Part shown: positions 1-10,970 of the stretch, piece by piece
How the letters are laid out: the number at the start of each line of letters is the position of its first letter
Numbering within the stretch: position 1 is the first letter of the stretch
Assembly: GCA_026874595.1 (NCBI GenBank)
Contig: CM049315.1
Coordinates: forward strand, 78,477,401-78,541,400
Direction: 5' to 3'
DNA: 64,000 nucleotides
DNA from: Sipunculus nudus
Lineage: Eukaryota; Annelida; Sipuncula; Golfingiida; Sipunculidae
Position numbers and translations under genes: made by a program
The notes under the pieces: model-generated
The model's input: only the letters and a program-made list of their open reading frames with translations
The model's database searches: none
Told to the model about the DNA's origin: nothing

Positions 1-429
1 CATCACCAAAGTTTTTGCAAATAATCAGTAATCCAAAAACTATATTGGATTTTGTTTATTTTTTTTCTTACTGCATTTTCTTAGATTTTTATGAGGGAAA
101 AGCTAAAAAAGCTTTAAAAATCCTCTTCTTTGAAACTGTCCAGCCAAATTGTCCTATATTTCACAGAAATGATCCCTGGAACAATCTCTTTTAAGTTTGT
201 TCGAATGGTTTCAGTTCAGAGATTTTTGGGTGAGTTACAGGAGGTGGAACTTAGTCAGCTGTCCAAAAAGGCACACTAAAATTAAAATCTCAGAAACAGC
301 TAGAGCTATAATCACCAAATTTTATACCAATGTTTGTCACATATGTCATATCTGATTTTGAGGTATTGGTGGCGCCACCTACATTGATGTGTTTTTTACA
401 AGCGAAAATGTAATTTTAAACTCTTCTAG
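1..429 (+). repeat. Fragment of family A interspersed repeat (window-edge, partial)
   Basis: This stretch aligns by eye with 1165-1560: the same order of poly-A/T-rich text, an AAAGCTAAAAAAGCTTTAAAAA-like block, a GCCAAATTGTCC block, a GTTCGAATGGTTT block, and then GGTGGCGCCACCTACATTGATG near 370-390. It is therefore an older diverged copy of the family A module that begins before the window. No open frame of useful length is present. Confidence 0.7.
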
Positions 430-1048
430 CTTGTACACTGATTTATGACTAAAGAACAGGAAATTTCAAGATAGGTTTGGCATGAATATCAGTCAATATC
501 TAAACGCGGAGAATTCATGGAGAATTTTCAGAGAGTTTTTATATGCGATGATACTTTTAATTAGACGTTAAAATAACTTAAAAATCTACACATATTATTC
601 ATAAGACATTTATTCACTGTTAAATTACCGAAATAATCTGTTCAAAATTAAGAATTTTAAATGCAAAAATATGGGATTGCCATTAACACCAATCTGGATC
701 ACCAGCTAACATTGACTACCGATCTTACATAAGATGAAAACGCAAGACACTATATAACGTTTCAACAGTTTATTGTGCAAACTGTTACAAACCATGCAGG
801 ATATCAAATTTACAGGTTCTTAAGGAAATAAATTTTACTTTTGCTCACATTTAATGATATCATCATGATGAATTCTCCAGCTGTCCGCGTTATAGATATA
901 TGTATTTATTTTGACATACAATTTTATGGATACCCGTATAAGTGTGGTTTTCTTGTCCATCCCAGTCCACAGGTAGGATAATGGATGCCTGACAATATTC
1001 TAATGACCGTTCCCTAAGCTGGAACAGGCTAAGAAGGTCCCTGTCATT
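430..1048. other. AT-rich stretch with no recognised gene
   Basis: I see no long open frame, no tandem structure and no clear similarity to the rest of the window. It is AT-rich intergenic-looking sequence between a family A fragment and the next family A start. Confidence 0.5.
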
Positions 1049-1052
1049 TTTA

Positions 1053-1063
1053 GCGAACCTGTG
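1053..1063 (+). repeat. 5' subterminal inverted repeat of family A
   Basis: GCGAACCTGTG is the exact reverse complement of 4859-4869 and 10940-10950. It is followed by a start-like text (TATGCGATGGTGTGG) that recurs at 2480 and, weakly, at 4018. Confidence 0.6.
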
Positions 1064-2465
1064 AGCTTATGCGATGGTGTGGCATCGTCCAGCGTCCGTC
1101 GGCTGTCAACTGTCGTCCGTCGTCGGTACATTAACCCATATTATCTTGAAAACGGCAAGAGGTAGCATCACGAAATTTTATGCAAAAAATTAGTCATCTA
1201 AAAAACTATATCAAATTTTGCTTATTTTTTGGCTAACTGCATTTTCTTAAATTTTATAGGGAAAAAGCTAAAAAAGCTTTAAAAATCTTCTTCTCCAAAA
1301 CTGTTCAGCCAAATTGTCCAATATTTCATAGAAATGATTCATGGAATAATTTTTCTCATGTTTGTTCGAATGGTTTAAGTTCGGTGATTTTTGGCCGAGT
1401 TACAGAAAGTTGAACTTAGTCATCTGTCCATAAAAGCATACTAAAATTACAATCTCAGAAAAGGCTGGAGCTATCATCACCAAATTTTATGCCAATGTTG
1501 TTCACATGAGACATATCTGAAATTGAGGTATTGGTGGCGCCACCTGCATCAACCTTTTTTGTACGGGGGTCATCAGTGCCCGTACCATACTGACGGCTAC
1601 AAAAAACTTCTTCTCTGAAACCATATGGCCAAATAGTTCAATATTGCACAGAAATGATCCTAGGGTAGTGCTTTCTGAAATTTGTTCAAATGGTCTCAGT
1701 TCTGTGACTTTTGGCTGAGTTATGGGAAGCTGAATTTAGTCATATGCTGTAACAGCCCATTTTAGTTAAGTGGCTACAAAGATCTTCTCCTCAAAAAACA
1801 CTGGGCCAAATTCTTAAATCTCACACATTAATTATCCTTAGATGTTGATAATTCAAGTTTGTTCAAATGGTTTTGGTTCAGTGATTTTTGGCTGAGTTAT
1901 GGGAAGCTTAACGTAGCCATTTTGCTGTATTTTCCCATAAGAGTTATAAACCTGTAAAAATTTTTTTGACTGACCCTACTGAGGCCAATTTATTTAATAT
2001 TTTACAAGAATAATCCCCTGAATAATTTTTATAATAATTGTCTTTTATGGTTCCAAAGAATTAATTTTGGCTGAATTATAAAGGTTCAATTGAGTCATTT
2101 TACCATATATGTTAGCTGTGTGAAGCAGATACACCGGTACATCTAGATACATCTAGACTGGCACCAGTTTATCAGCATTTATTACATCATGCCTCTAGAC
2201 ATTTAGATTTCAGGTTATCTATGGTTAATATTGACAAGAATGTTTTTAAAAGCTTTTAAAAATGTAGATTTATGATTTTAGATATTCCTCATGCCACGCA
2301 ATGTTTACAATCACAGCTATACAGCTGTCTGTGGGTATATAAAGACGGCTGTACATGGATTATAAATAATTGGTATCCATAGTCAAATTAATTCAAGATT
2401 CTGCCATCAGTGAGATGTATCTGTATTACAATTTTGCATTCAATATGCATCTGTATTAATTTTTA

Positions 2466-2476
2466 GTGAACCTGTG
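2466..2476 (+). repeat. Second family A start motif (nested or fused copy)
   Basis: GTGAACCTGTG differs from the 1053 motif at one base and is followed by the same AATGCGATGGTGTGG text and by the same downstream module (CATTAACCCATA, then a GAAAACG block). This implies that 1049-2460 and 2461-4890 are two copies joined head to tail or nested. Confidence 0.5.
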
Positions 2477-3825
2477 AACTAATGCGATGGTGTGGTGGCG
2501 TTTGTCTTCTGTACATTAACCCATACTATTTTGAAAACGATTGGAGCTAGCATCATGAAATTTAATGCAAAAAAATAGCCATCTGAAAATTTTCTTAAAT
2601 TTTATAGAGAAAAAACAAAAAAAAACTTTAAAAATCTATTCCTCCGAAACACTCAAGCCAAATTGTTCAATATTTCACAGAAATAATCTTTTATACCATC
2701 TTCCTGAATTTTGTTCAGGAAGTTGAACTTAGTCATCTGTCCAAAAAAGCATACTTAAATGACAGTCTCAGAAACAGCCAGAGCTATCATCACCAAATTT
2801 TTTGCCAGTGTTGGTCACATGAGTCATATATGAAATTCAGGTATTGGTGGCACCACCTGAATTGACCTATTTTGGTACGGGGGTCATTGGTCATCTGTAC
2901 ATTAATCCATAATTTTTCAGGAATAGCAGGAGCTACCATTCCCAGATTTTATGCAATAATCTGTCACATATCAAATTTTTGTGATATTCAGCTTATTTTT
3001 TTGCTATCTGCATTTACTTAGATTTTATAAGGAAAAAGCTGACAATATTTTAAAAGTCGTCTTCTTGTAGACGGTCCAGCCAAATTGTTAAATATTTTAC
3101 ATAAATGATCCCAGAGGCAAGCCCTCTCAAGTTTGTTCAAATGGTTTGCATTTGATGAATTTTAGTGGAGTTACACTAATTTGAACAGTCATTAGGCCAA
3201 GTAAGCATACTGACATAGTACTCTCAGAAATGACAGAAGCTAGCATTACCAGGTATTGTGCAAATGTTGGTCACATGACTCATATTTGAACTTGTAGATT
3301 TAGTGGTGCCACCTACATTGACCTGTTTTTTATGGGCAAAGAAACTCATAATTTTAGCCTCTTTCAGCTTAATGATGAAACTGTCAAGTTGAATTGTTCA
3401 ATTTTTCAAAAGAATTATCCTAGGACATGGTTCTTTCAATCATATAAGAATATACTGAGTTTGTTGATTTTTGGTTGAGTTGTGAAAAGCTTAAGTTGGT
3501 CTTATGGCCATTATTATGTCTTTTTCAAACTGAGGACTGCAATAGTGTTCTTTTACAAAATTATTATTTCAGTTATATCTTCTGTAACATTGCACAAAAA
3601 TTATTCTTAGGTGGCCTTTGTTCAAGTTTACTAGAATGATTTTTGGCAGAATTATTGGACCTTTAACAGTGAAAGTACTTCATCTTTTATTATTCTAGAT
3701 ATTTTGATAAAAATTTATGAATATGTTGGCTTGAAAAAAGAAATTTTAACCAAAGTCTTTCTGTATGTGTTAACAGATATACCAACAGGCCAAGATTGAA
3801 TCTGTATCTTTAAATAGGATGAGAA

Positions 3826-4420
3826 ACTGCCAACTGTTTCAGATTTGGGAACAGATCAAGAGTTCTTTCAGTGCAGCCAGATATAGGTCAAGAGTTGAAT
3901 CAGTGCAGCCAAGCGCATGGCATGTGATCACCTCGTGGGTGACATGTGAACACCTCATGGGCACCATGTGATCACTTAATGGGTGTCAAGCCCCTCAGGG
4001 CAGGGCCCCTGTATGAGCGTATGCAATGGTGTGGCTACTATTTCAGATTTGGCAACAGGTCAAGAGTTCACTCAGTGCAGCCAGGTATTGATCAGGGGCC
4101 TGTTGCAATAACATTTTACTGGACTTAAGCCCAGTTGGGGGCCTAAATACCATGGTTACAATTGTGACGTCATAATGGTTACCATGGTGACACACAGATG
4201 ATCCTGGGCTTAAGTCACCTACATGACTTAAGTCACCTTATTGCTACACACCCCTGGAGTTTACTCAGTGCAGAAGCTGCATTCTATTTATAGCTTCGGC
4301 AGACCGCCAACTGTGTCAGATTATGCACAGGTCAAGAGTTCACTCAGTGCAGCCAGGTAAAGGTCAAAAGTTCACTCAGTCTAGCCAGGTGCAGGTCATG
4401 AGTTCACTCAGTGCAGTAGT
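3826..4420 (+). repeat. Short tandem motif cluster, about 32-bp period, interrupted by a MITE
   Basis: The text GTCAAGAGTTCACTCAGTGC recurs with small changes, most regularly at 4331, 4363 and 4395 (32-bp steps), and in looser form near 3858, 3888 and 4057. The equivalent cluster recurs at 10268-10500 in the second family A copy. A second short motif, CATGTGATCACCTCATGGG-like, is repeated in 3925-3980 and in 10335-10425. The 60-codon open frame at 3946-4128 lies in this repeat and is not a credible gene. Confidence 0.7.
4093..4256. mobile_element. Fold-back MITE inside family A
   Basis: The ends CAGGGGCCTGTTGCAATAA (4093-4111) and, inverted, CAGGGGTGTGTAGCAATAA match at 16 of 19 positions. 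Deeper in, ACTTAAGCCCAG (4123-4134) is perfectly inverted as CTGGGCTTAAGT (4204-4215). At 164 bp with no coding capacity, this is a typical miniature inverted-repeat element. It interrupts a copy of the tandem GATCAAGAGTTCACTCAGTG motif. The target-site duplication is not clear, so the superfamily is not assigned. Confidence 0.6.
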
Positions 4421-4858
4421 CTGAGCAAGCAATTTGTCACAGTTCACTCAGGGCAACAGCCTTTCTCACCTAAGCCTGGTCAGCCCCATGCATCAGACTC
4501 AAGATAAGTTTGATGTATTGGCCTAATATTTTGACCTGTCTATGTGTCTTTGATGGCTTTCTCGCTCACAAGACAGGTGTCGCCACATACCATGACTTTT
4601 GCACACGTTTTTCTCAGGAGGGGTTTGATATATCAGTCTGAAATTGTGCTTATGTATATATCTCTGATAGCTTCGTTGTATACAAGACTGGTGGTGCCAG
4701 CTACAATCTTTTTAGTGTTGTGTGCACCTATGCCAGAATTTCAGCAGTGATGTTTGTATAATTGTTTCTTATTGAAAATGTTTAGTACTTGCATAGTTCA
4801 TATACATGAAAAGTAATGGTCCAGCATTGAAGCATTATACCTGGTGTATTTCCCAATG

Positions 4859-4886
4859 CACAGGTTCGCATTAGGCCTGTAGGCCT
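4859..4886 (+). repeat. 3' subterminal repeat and terminal palindrome of family A
   Basis: CACAGGTTCGC (4859-4869) is followed by AGGCCTGTAGGCCT (4873-4886), which can fold with stem AGGCC and loop TGTA. The pair recurs intact at 10940-10967, and both are followed by TTGTTTT, which marks the end of the repeat. Confidence 0.65.
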
Positions 4887-4890
4887 TGTT

Positions 4891-5180
4891 TTTTTTAAAT
4901 TGCAAATTCCCAGGTTTTTCGGACTAAAAATGGCCCCATTCATCATTCAATCTCCAGCCTCTTCTGGCATTCCGGGTATAAAAAAGAGCCCGTCCCATGG
5001 TTATTTAAGCTAGGACTGCAAACTCTGGGGTCAAAACAATTCAACTACGGCTTGGGATTACCATGGTTACTCTTAAACTTAACTTCCATCGCGCCGTGTC
5101 AAGTGTACCGTTTTTATTCACAAACCTGCGGCAGGCGCCAAAAAAATTGAGAGCACTCCCCTCATGCCAAGAAAATAATT
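4891..5180. other. Spacer between family A and family B, no gene seen
   Basis: It contains a TATAAAAAAG tract near 4978-4987 and CCATGG-containing text, but no open frame or repeat that I can support. The small minus-strand frames at 5118-5530 run from here into family B repeat DNA and are taken as chance. Confidence 0.4.
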
Positions 5181-5210
5181 GTATCCGCCAAAACAAAGTT
5201 TTGCGGATAC
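5181..5210. repeat. 5' hairpin with subterminal repeat of family B
   Basis: GTATCCGCCAAAAC and GTTTTGCGGATAC face each other across a few bases, differing by one unpaired C. The same motif returns inverted at 8870. Confidence 0.65.
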
Positions 5211-5439
5211 TATGTTTTTGACCGGGTTCTGCCGCCGCCGCGTTTGTTTCTGGAGAACTCCTCTGAGACTACAGGACAGATTTTTCCAAAACTTACACAA
5301 ATTATCGGGTCACATGTGAATTGGTGCCTAACTAAGTGACCTTGACCTCTGACCTTTCGTCTCTGCCCAGTGTTTGTTTGTGCGTCTGTTTCCACACATA
5401 AACCCATATATCTCGGGAACCATTTGACTGATCCGGAAA

Positions 5440-6161
5440 AAATTTTTACATAAATGTAGCCCTGGGATAGCTTTATAACATACACAACAGAAGGTGGCGC
5501 CACCTGCAACCATGTTTGCACAGTGTCCATCTGTTCATCTGCCTGGGGTTAAAATCACTCATATCTCTGCAGTGGTTTGACTAATTCACTTAAAATTCGG
5601 CATGCATATACATCCTAGATAGCTTTCTTGATTTTATGACAGGTAGCGCCACCTACATTCACGTTAACGCTCCACACATAAACCCATATATCTCGGGAAC
5701 CATTTGACCGATCCGGAAAAAAAAAATTACACAAATGTAGCCCTGGGATAGCTTTATAACATACACAACAAAAGGTGGCGCCACCTGCAACCATGTTTTC
5801 ACAGTGTCCATTTGTTCATCTGCCTGGGGTTAAAATCACTCATATCTCTGCAGTGGTTTGACTAATTCACCTAAAAATCGCATGCATATACATCCTAGAT
5901 AGCTTTCTTGGTTTTATGACAGGTGGCGCCACCTACATTCACGTTAACACTCCACACATAAACCCATTTATCTCGGGAACCGTTTGACAGATCTGGAAAA
6001 AAAATTTACACAAATGTAGCCCTGGGATAGCTTTATAACATACACAACAAAAGCCTGGCGCCACCTGCAACCATGTTTTCACAGTGTCCATTTGTTCATC
6101 TGCCTGGGGTTAAAATCACTCATTTCTCTGCAGTGGTTTGACTAATTCACCTAAAAATCGC
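5440..6161 (+). repeat. 280-bp tandem array, left part
   Basis: Units repeat with about 280-bp spacing (dyads followed by GCAACCATG at 5492, 5773 and about 6055). Each unit has two halves, each ending in AGGTGGCGCCACCT or a close variant; one half is followed by GCAACCATGTTT, the other by ACATTCACGTTAA. The short minus-strand open frames here are products of this repeat. Confidence 0.9.
6157..6161. repeat. Left target-site duplication ATCGC
   Basis: ATCGC at 6157-6161 and at 7312-7316 flanks the insertion. The uninterrupted site is visible in sister units at 5871-5890 and near 8150, where CTAAAAATCGCATGCATA is continuous. Confidence 0.85.
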
Positions 6162-7311
6162 TGTCACCCCTAACTTAACGTGAAAACTTTACAACGGATA
6201 TAACCTATAAAACCATACGATGGGTTTACGCTCGCCACTTGATTTCACTCATCAAGAAATTAGATCCCGGCCATTACAGGTGACATTTCCAGGTTCTTTT
6301 AAGGACGTGTATTAAAATACCAGACAATCATACACCTAGATCAATAGTAACTATGAGACATCAGGTTAAATTCACAAATATAATTCAAGACAATACTTAC
6401 AGAGACACCAATGTGAGTGTGTGCGTTGATGTGTCAATACGACAGTTCTTCACATTAAAATTACAGGATATTTTACTGAGTCCATGGTTTGTATAAAAAA
6501 AAACCATAAAGTCCAGTTCCTTCAGAGATCTCTGGTTACTGTTTTGTGTAGAATCTAGCGTATGGTTAACCCCATATAGATCTAGTCTTTCTGAGTTTAG
6601 CGATCTTCAACTGATCTTGCTTGTCAGCGACCCGGGTAGGTTTACGTTCACATGAATGCAATAGCGCTCTTTGTTTACGTAGAGCTTAGAGTCCTTGACC
6701 TTGCTCGTGTAGTAATGGTTTCACGGCTTACGGCGGTTATGTTTCTAGGTCAAGCTGAACTAGGCCGGCAGGTGACGAGCGCGCTCTCTCACTTTATCGC
6801 CAATACGAAGCTCTGTCGGCAGCACGGCTGAGTTCTCATGAGCTGGGTCCTTGCCTCATGTAGAAGCTTGCTTCTATGCCGTTCCTGGCGTTTCAATGTT
6901 CCTACTCCCGTTCGTGCGTGCTGCCACCTCAAGCTTCAAGACCCAACTGACCCAACGTTCAGCGTCTCTTCTTGAAGTCTGACGTCACAATCGTCGTCAC
7001 AATACGGCGATCCGGTTCTCTGATTGGCTTATGGCTCAAGTGTCCCATATAAGGTTATATGTGACCTGGTTTGACTGCTAGCGTCACCTTGGCGACCCAC
7101 ATACCAAATGTAATAATTACACACGATGCGTGACACGGATAAATCAGCTGATAGCCGATGGGATTCCATACAAGAATACACAATATATATATATACAATC
7201 AAGACCTGTCAACGCTTTAGGATGACGCTTTACGTCAATATCAATAGAGAACAGACTTCGTTAAACTATGATACAAAACACCGTACATATTACACCTATT
7301 GTCTGGTGACA
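6162..7311 (+). mobile_element. Probable solo LTR, 1150 bp
   Basis: The insertion starts TGTCACC and ends GGTGACA, a 7-bp perfect inverted end with TG...CA, and is bounded by a 5-bp duplication ATCGC. Those are the hallmarks of an LTR-retrotransposon terminal repeat, and with no internal gag/pol it is best read as a solo LTR. A promoter-like cluster (CRE-like TGACGTCA 6980-6987, inverted CCAAT 7022-7026, TATAAG 7048-7053) supports the plus orientation, with roughly the last 235 bp as R-U5. No AATAAA was found. The open frame 7126-7422 starts in it and runs out into the tandem repeat, so it is not a gene. The alternative, a short-TIR DNA transposon with 5-bp duplication, is less likely. Confidence 0.7.
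6980..7053 (+). promoter_or_regulatory. Promoter-like cluster in the LTR
   Basis: TGACGTCA (6980-6987), ATTGG (7022-7026, inverted CCAAT) and TATAAG (7048-7053) are spaced as in a retroviral-type U3 promoter, so transcription would start near 7075-7085. This is motif reading only. Confidence 0.4.
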
Positions 7312-8810
7312 ATCGCATGCATATACATCCTAGATAGCTTTCTTGGTTTTATGACAGGTGGCGCCACCTACATTCACGTTTATACTCCACACATAAACCC
7401 ATATATCTCGGGAACCGTTTGACCGATCCGGAAAAATTTTTTACACAAATATAGCCCTGGGATAGTTTTATAACATACACAACAAAAGGTGGCGCCACCT
7501 GCAACCATGTTTACACAGTGTCCATTTATTAATCTGCCTGGGGTTAAAATCACTCATATCTCTGCAGTGGTTTGACTAATTCACCTAAAATTTGGCATGC
7601 GTATACATCCTAGAAAGCTTTCTTGATTTTATGACAGGTGGTGCCACCTACATTCACGTTAAGGCTCCAAACATAAACCCATATATCTCGGGATCCGTTT
7701 GACTGATCCGGAAAAAAAATTTACACAAATATAGCCCTGGGATAGCTTTATAACATACACAACAAAAGGTGGCGCCACCTGCAACCATGTTTACACACCA
7801 TGTCCATCTGTTCATCTGCCTGGGGTTAAAATCACTCATATCTCTGCAGTGGTTTGACTAATTCACTTAAAATTCGACATGCATATACATCCTAGATAGC
7901 TTTCTCGATTTTATGACAGGTGGCGCCACCTACATTCACGTTATCACACCACACATAAACCCATATATCTCAGGAACTGTTTGACCGACCCGGAAAAAAA
8001 TTTACACAAACGTAGCCCTGGGATAGCTTTATAACATACATAACAAAAGGTGGCGCCACCTGCAACAATGTTTTCACAGTGTCCATTTGTTCATCTGCCT
8101 GGGGTTAAAATCACTCATATCTCTGCAGTGGTTTGACTAATTCACCTAAAAATCGCATGCATATACATCCTAAATAGCTTTCGTGGTTTTATGACAGGTG
8201 GCGCCACCTTCATTCACGTTAAGGCTCCAAACATAAACCCATATATCTCGGGATCCGTTTGACGGATCCGGAAATATTTTTTACACAAATGTAGCCCTTG
8301 GATAACTTTATAACATACACAAAAATGGTGGTGCCACCTGCAGCCGTTTTTGCACAGCGTCCATCTGTTTGTCTGCGTTTGGTTAAAATCACTCATATCT
8401 CTGCAGTGGTTTGACCAAATTACCTGAAATTCAGCATGCTTATACATCCTGCATAGCTTTCTTGATTTTATGACAGGTGGCGCCACCTACATTCACATTC
8501 ATGCTGTGGACATCCATGCTTATATCTCCGGACTCATTCAACCAATCAGGAAATTTTTTTACACAAATGTAGCCCTTGGATAGCTTTATAACATGAACAA
8601 AAATGGTGGCACCACCTGCAGCCATTTTTGCACAGCGTCCAGCTGTTTGTCTGCTGTGGGATAAAATCACTCATAACTCTGCAGTGGTTTGACTTTTCCA
8701 CATGACATTTTGCATGTGTATATATCTTGGATAGATTCTTGTTCAAATAACAGGTGGCGCCACCTACAATCATGTTTATGTGGCAGAGATCCATTCTAAT
8801 ATTTAAGAAA
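7312..8810 (+). repeat. 280-bp tandem array, right part
   Basis: It continues the array directly after the LTR insertion; subtracting the 1155 inserted bases restores the 280-bp register (dyads at 7356, 7487, 7767, 7918, 8048, 8196, 8475 and 8752). Later units diverge progressively (GGTGGTGCCACC, GGTGGCACCACC variants). The minus-strand frames 7654-8794 are repeat-borne. Confidence 0.9.
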
Positions 8811-8869
8811 TGTAACTCTATATCCCCTTGCCACTCAATCCATGCCTCACTTCACCCGTCCTTCTCTGA

Positions 8870-8914
8870 TTTTGGCGGATACACGTAGTCGCTTGTCGAC
8901 TACCCGTATTCTAG
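8870..8914 (+). repeat. 3' subterminal repeat, stem-loop and CTAG end of family B
   Basis: TTTTGGCGGATAC is followed by a 7-bp stem with 5-base loop, 7 bases, then CTAG and a T run. CTAG fits the CTRR 3' end used by Helitron-type elements. Confidence 0.55.
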
Positions 8915-9132
8915 TTTTATATAGAAAGTCCTAACCCACCACTGAATTAGGGCCTCTGATTTTTTTATCTCACTACTTACCACTTCAGACTCCTTAAAAA
9001 AATCCTGCTTTCCTTTTTTAACCAGAGATTCCAATTTTTAAGATATATTAAATTTCACATTACAGATAACTTACACGAAGGGGACATTACAGTTAATCCG
9101 TGATGGGCAGGACTTTATAACTCCCGGACGCA
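8915..9132. other. Unassigned spacer, no gene seen
   Basis: Short AT-rich stretch with T and A runs, with no similarity to other parts of the window that I could see. Confidence 0.4.
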
Positions 9133-10970
9133 GGGATCCTAGGGTAGTGCTTTCTGAAATTTGTTCAAATGGTCTAAGTTCAGTGACTTTTGGCTGAGTT
9201 ATGGGAAGCTGAATTTAGTCATATGCTGTAACAGCCCATTTTAGTTAAGTGGCTACAAAGATCTTCTCCTCAAAAACCACTGGGCCAAATTCTTAAATCT
9301 CACACGTTAATTATCCTTAGATGTTGATAATTCAAGTTTGTTCAAATGGTCTCAGTTCAGTGACTTTTGGCTGAGTTATGGGAAGCTGAATTTAGTCATA
9401 TGCCATGACAGCCCATGTTAGCTAAGTGGTTACAAAAATCTTCTTCTCAAAAACCACTGGGCTAAATTCTTAAATCTCACACGTTAATTATCCTTAGACG
9501 CTGATGATTCAAGTTTGTTCAAATGGTTTTGGTTGAATGATTTTTGACTGAGTTATGGGAAGGTGAACTTTGCCATTTTGCTGTATTTTCCCATATGAGT
9601 TATAAACCTACAAAATGTTTTTTGACTGATGATTCTGAGGCCAGTTTGTTTAATATTTTGCAAGAACAATTCCCTGAATAATTCTTATCATAATTGTCTT
9701 TTATGGTTCCAAAAAATGAATTTTGGCTGAATTATAAAGATTGAATTGAGTCATTTTACCATATATGTTAGCTGTGTGAAGCAGATACATCTAGCCTAGC
9801 ACCAGTTTATCAGCATCCATTACATCATGCCTCTATACATTTAGATTTCAGAATATCAGTGGAAAATATTGAAAAAAATGTTTTTTAAAAGCTTTTAAAA
9901 AATGTAGATTTATGATATTACATATCATCTGTACACAATTCATAATTTCTCAGGAATAGCAGGAGCTACCATCCCCAAATTTTATGCAATTATCAGTCAC
10001 ATATCAAATGTTGATGGATTCAGCTTATTTTTGCTATCTGCATTTACTTAGATTTTACAGGGAAAAAGCTGATAAAAACTTCTTCTTCTTGTAAAGAGTC
10101 CAGCCAAATTGTTCAATATTTTACAGAAATGATCCCAGAGGAGAGCCTTCTCAAGTTTGTTCAAATGGCTTGTGTTGGATAAATTTTTGCAGAGTTACAT
10201 AACAGGCCAAGACTGTGTATGTTTCTTGAATAGGTTGAGAAACTGCCAACTGTTTCAGATTTGGCAACAGATCAAGAGTTCATTCAGTGCAGCCAGATTT
10301 AGGCCAAGAGTTCAATCGGTGCAGCCAAGCACAAGGCATGTGATCACCTCATGGGCAGGCAGCATGTGATCATTTCATGGGTAGCATGTGATCACCTCAT
10401 GAGTATCATGTGATCACCTCATGTTCATTCAGTGCAGCCAAGTACAGGTCAAAAGTTCACTCAGTCTAGCCAGGTGCAGGTCAAGAGTTCACTAAGTGCA
10501 GTAGCCTGAGCCAGTAATTGTCACAGTACACTCGGGGGCAACAGCCTTTCTCACCTAAGCCTGGTCAGCCTGGTGCATCAGACTCAAGGCCTGATATTCT
10601 GACCTGTCTGTGTCTTTAATGGCTTTCTTGTTCACAAGACAGGTGCAAGTCGCCATCTCCAATGACTTTTGCAAAGTGTATGTGCCTGCTTAATTCTACG
10701 GAGGAATTTGATATATCAGCCTGAAATTGGGCATATTTATACATGTCAAATAGCTTTGTCGTATACAAGACTGGTGGTGCCACCTACAATAATTTTTGTG
10801 TTGTGTGGACCCATGCCAGAATTTCAGCAGTGATGTTTGTGTATTGATCTTGTTCAAAATGTTAAGTACTTGCATTGTCCATATAAATGAAAAGTAGTGG
10901 TTCAGCATTAAAGCGTTATACCTGGTGTATATCCATATGCACAGGTTCGCATTAGGCCTGTAGGCCTTGT
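9133..10970 (+). mobile_element. Family A element, 5'-truncated copy
   Basis: It begins inside the family at GGATCCTAGGGTAGTGCTTT (equivalent to about 1661) and follows the order of the first copy: a repeated GTTCAAATGGT/GGGAAGCTGAA module, then the equivalent of 2900-3140 near 9930-10160, then the GTCAAGAGTTC tandem motif, then the terminal CACAGGTTCGC (10940-10950) and AGGCCTGTAGGCCT (10954-10967). The sequence after the terminus, TTTTATTTACT, is shared with the junctions of X2-X4, so the element end is set by comparison to within a few bases. Short open frames at 10157 (+) and 10696 (-) lie in this repeat. Confidence 0.65.

Larger units (their letters stand above)
1049..4890 (+). mobile_element. 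Family A non-autonomous element, Helentron/HINE-like architecture (compound copy)
   Basis: The left end carries GCGAACCTGTG (1053-1063). The right end carries its exact inverse CACAGGTTCGC (4859-4869), followed within a few bases by the palindrome AGGCCTGTAGGCCT (4873-4886) and a T run. Subterminal inverted repeats plus a 3' terminal hairpin and a T-rich junction are the layout known for Helentron-associated non-autonomous elements (HINEs). The interior consists of diverged modules with GGTGGCGCCACC-like cores (near 1530, 2845, 3310, 4570, 4690), and no Rep/helicase is visible. A second start-like motif at 2466 suggests two nested or fused copies. A family of unrelated mechanism with similar ends remains possible. 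Confidence 0.55.
5181..8914 (+). mobile_element. Family B non-autonomous element, Helentron/HINE-like, with tandem-repeat core
   Basis: The left end has GTATCCGCCAAAA (5181-5193). Its exact inverse TTTTGGCGGATAC lies at 8870-8882. Directly after this comes a stem-loop GTAGTCG-CTTGT-CGACTAC (8885-8903), then CCGTATT and CTAG (8911-8914) followed by T. Subterminal inverted repeats, a central tandem array and a 3' hairpin a few bases before the terminus are the arrangement described for HINE and related tandem-core elements in molluscs and other animals. The core is about 280-bp units. There is no Rep/helicase, so mobility would need a partner element elsewhere. The exact 5' terminus is not resolved. 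Removing the inner insertion leaves about 2.6 kb. Confidence 0.6.

Noticed and set aside
4544-4750. 68-codon frame with a hydrophobic stretch
   Set aside because: It lies within family A, and the equivalent sequence at about 10610-10815 does not keep the frame.
5118-5530. 106- and 60-codon minus-strand frames
   Set aside because: They run across the family B subterminal repeat and tandem core; related frames in sister units are broken.
7126-7422. 98-codon plus-strand frame
   Set aside because: It begins in the solo LTR and ends in the 280-bp tandem repeat, crossing an insertion junction, so it cannot be an old gene.
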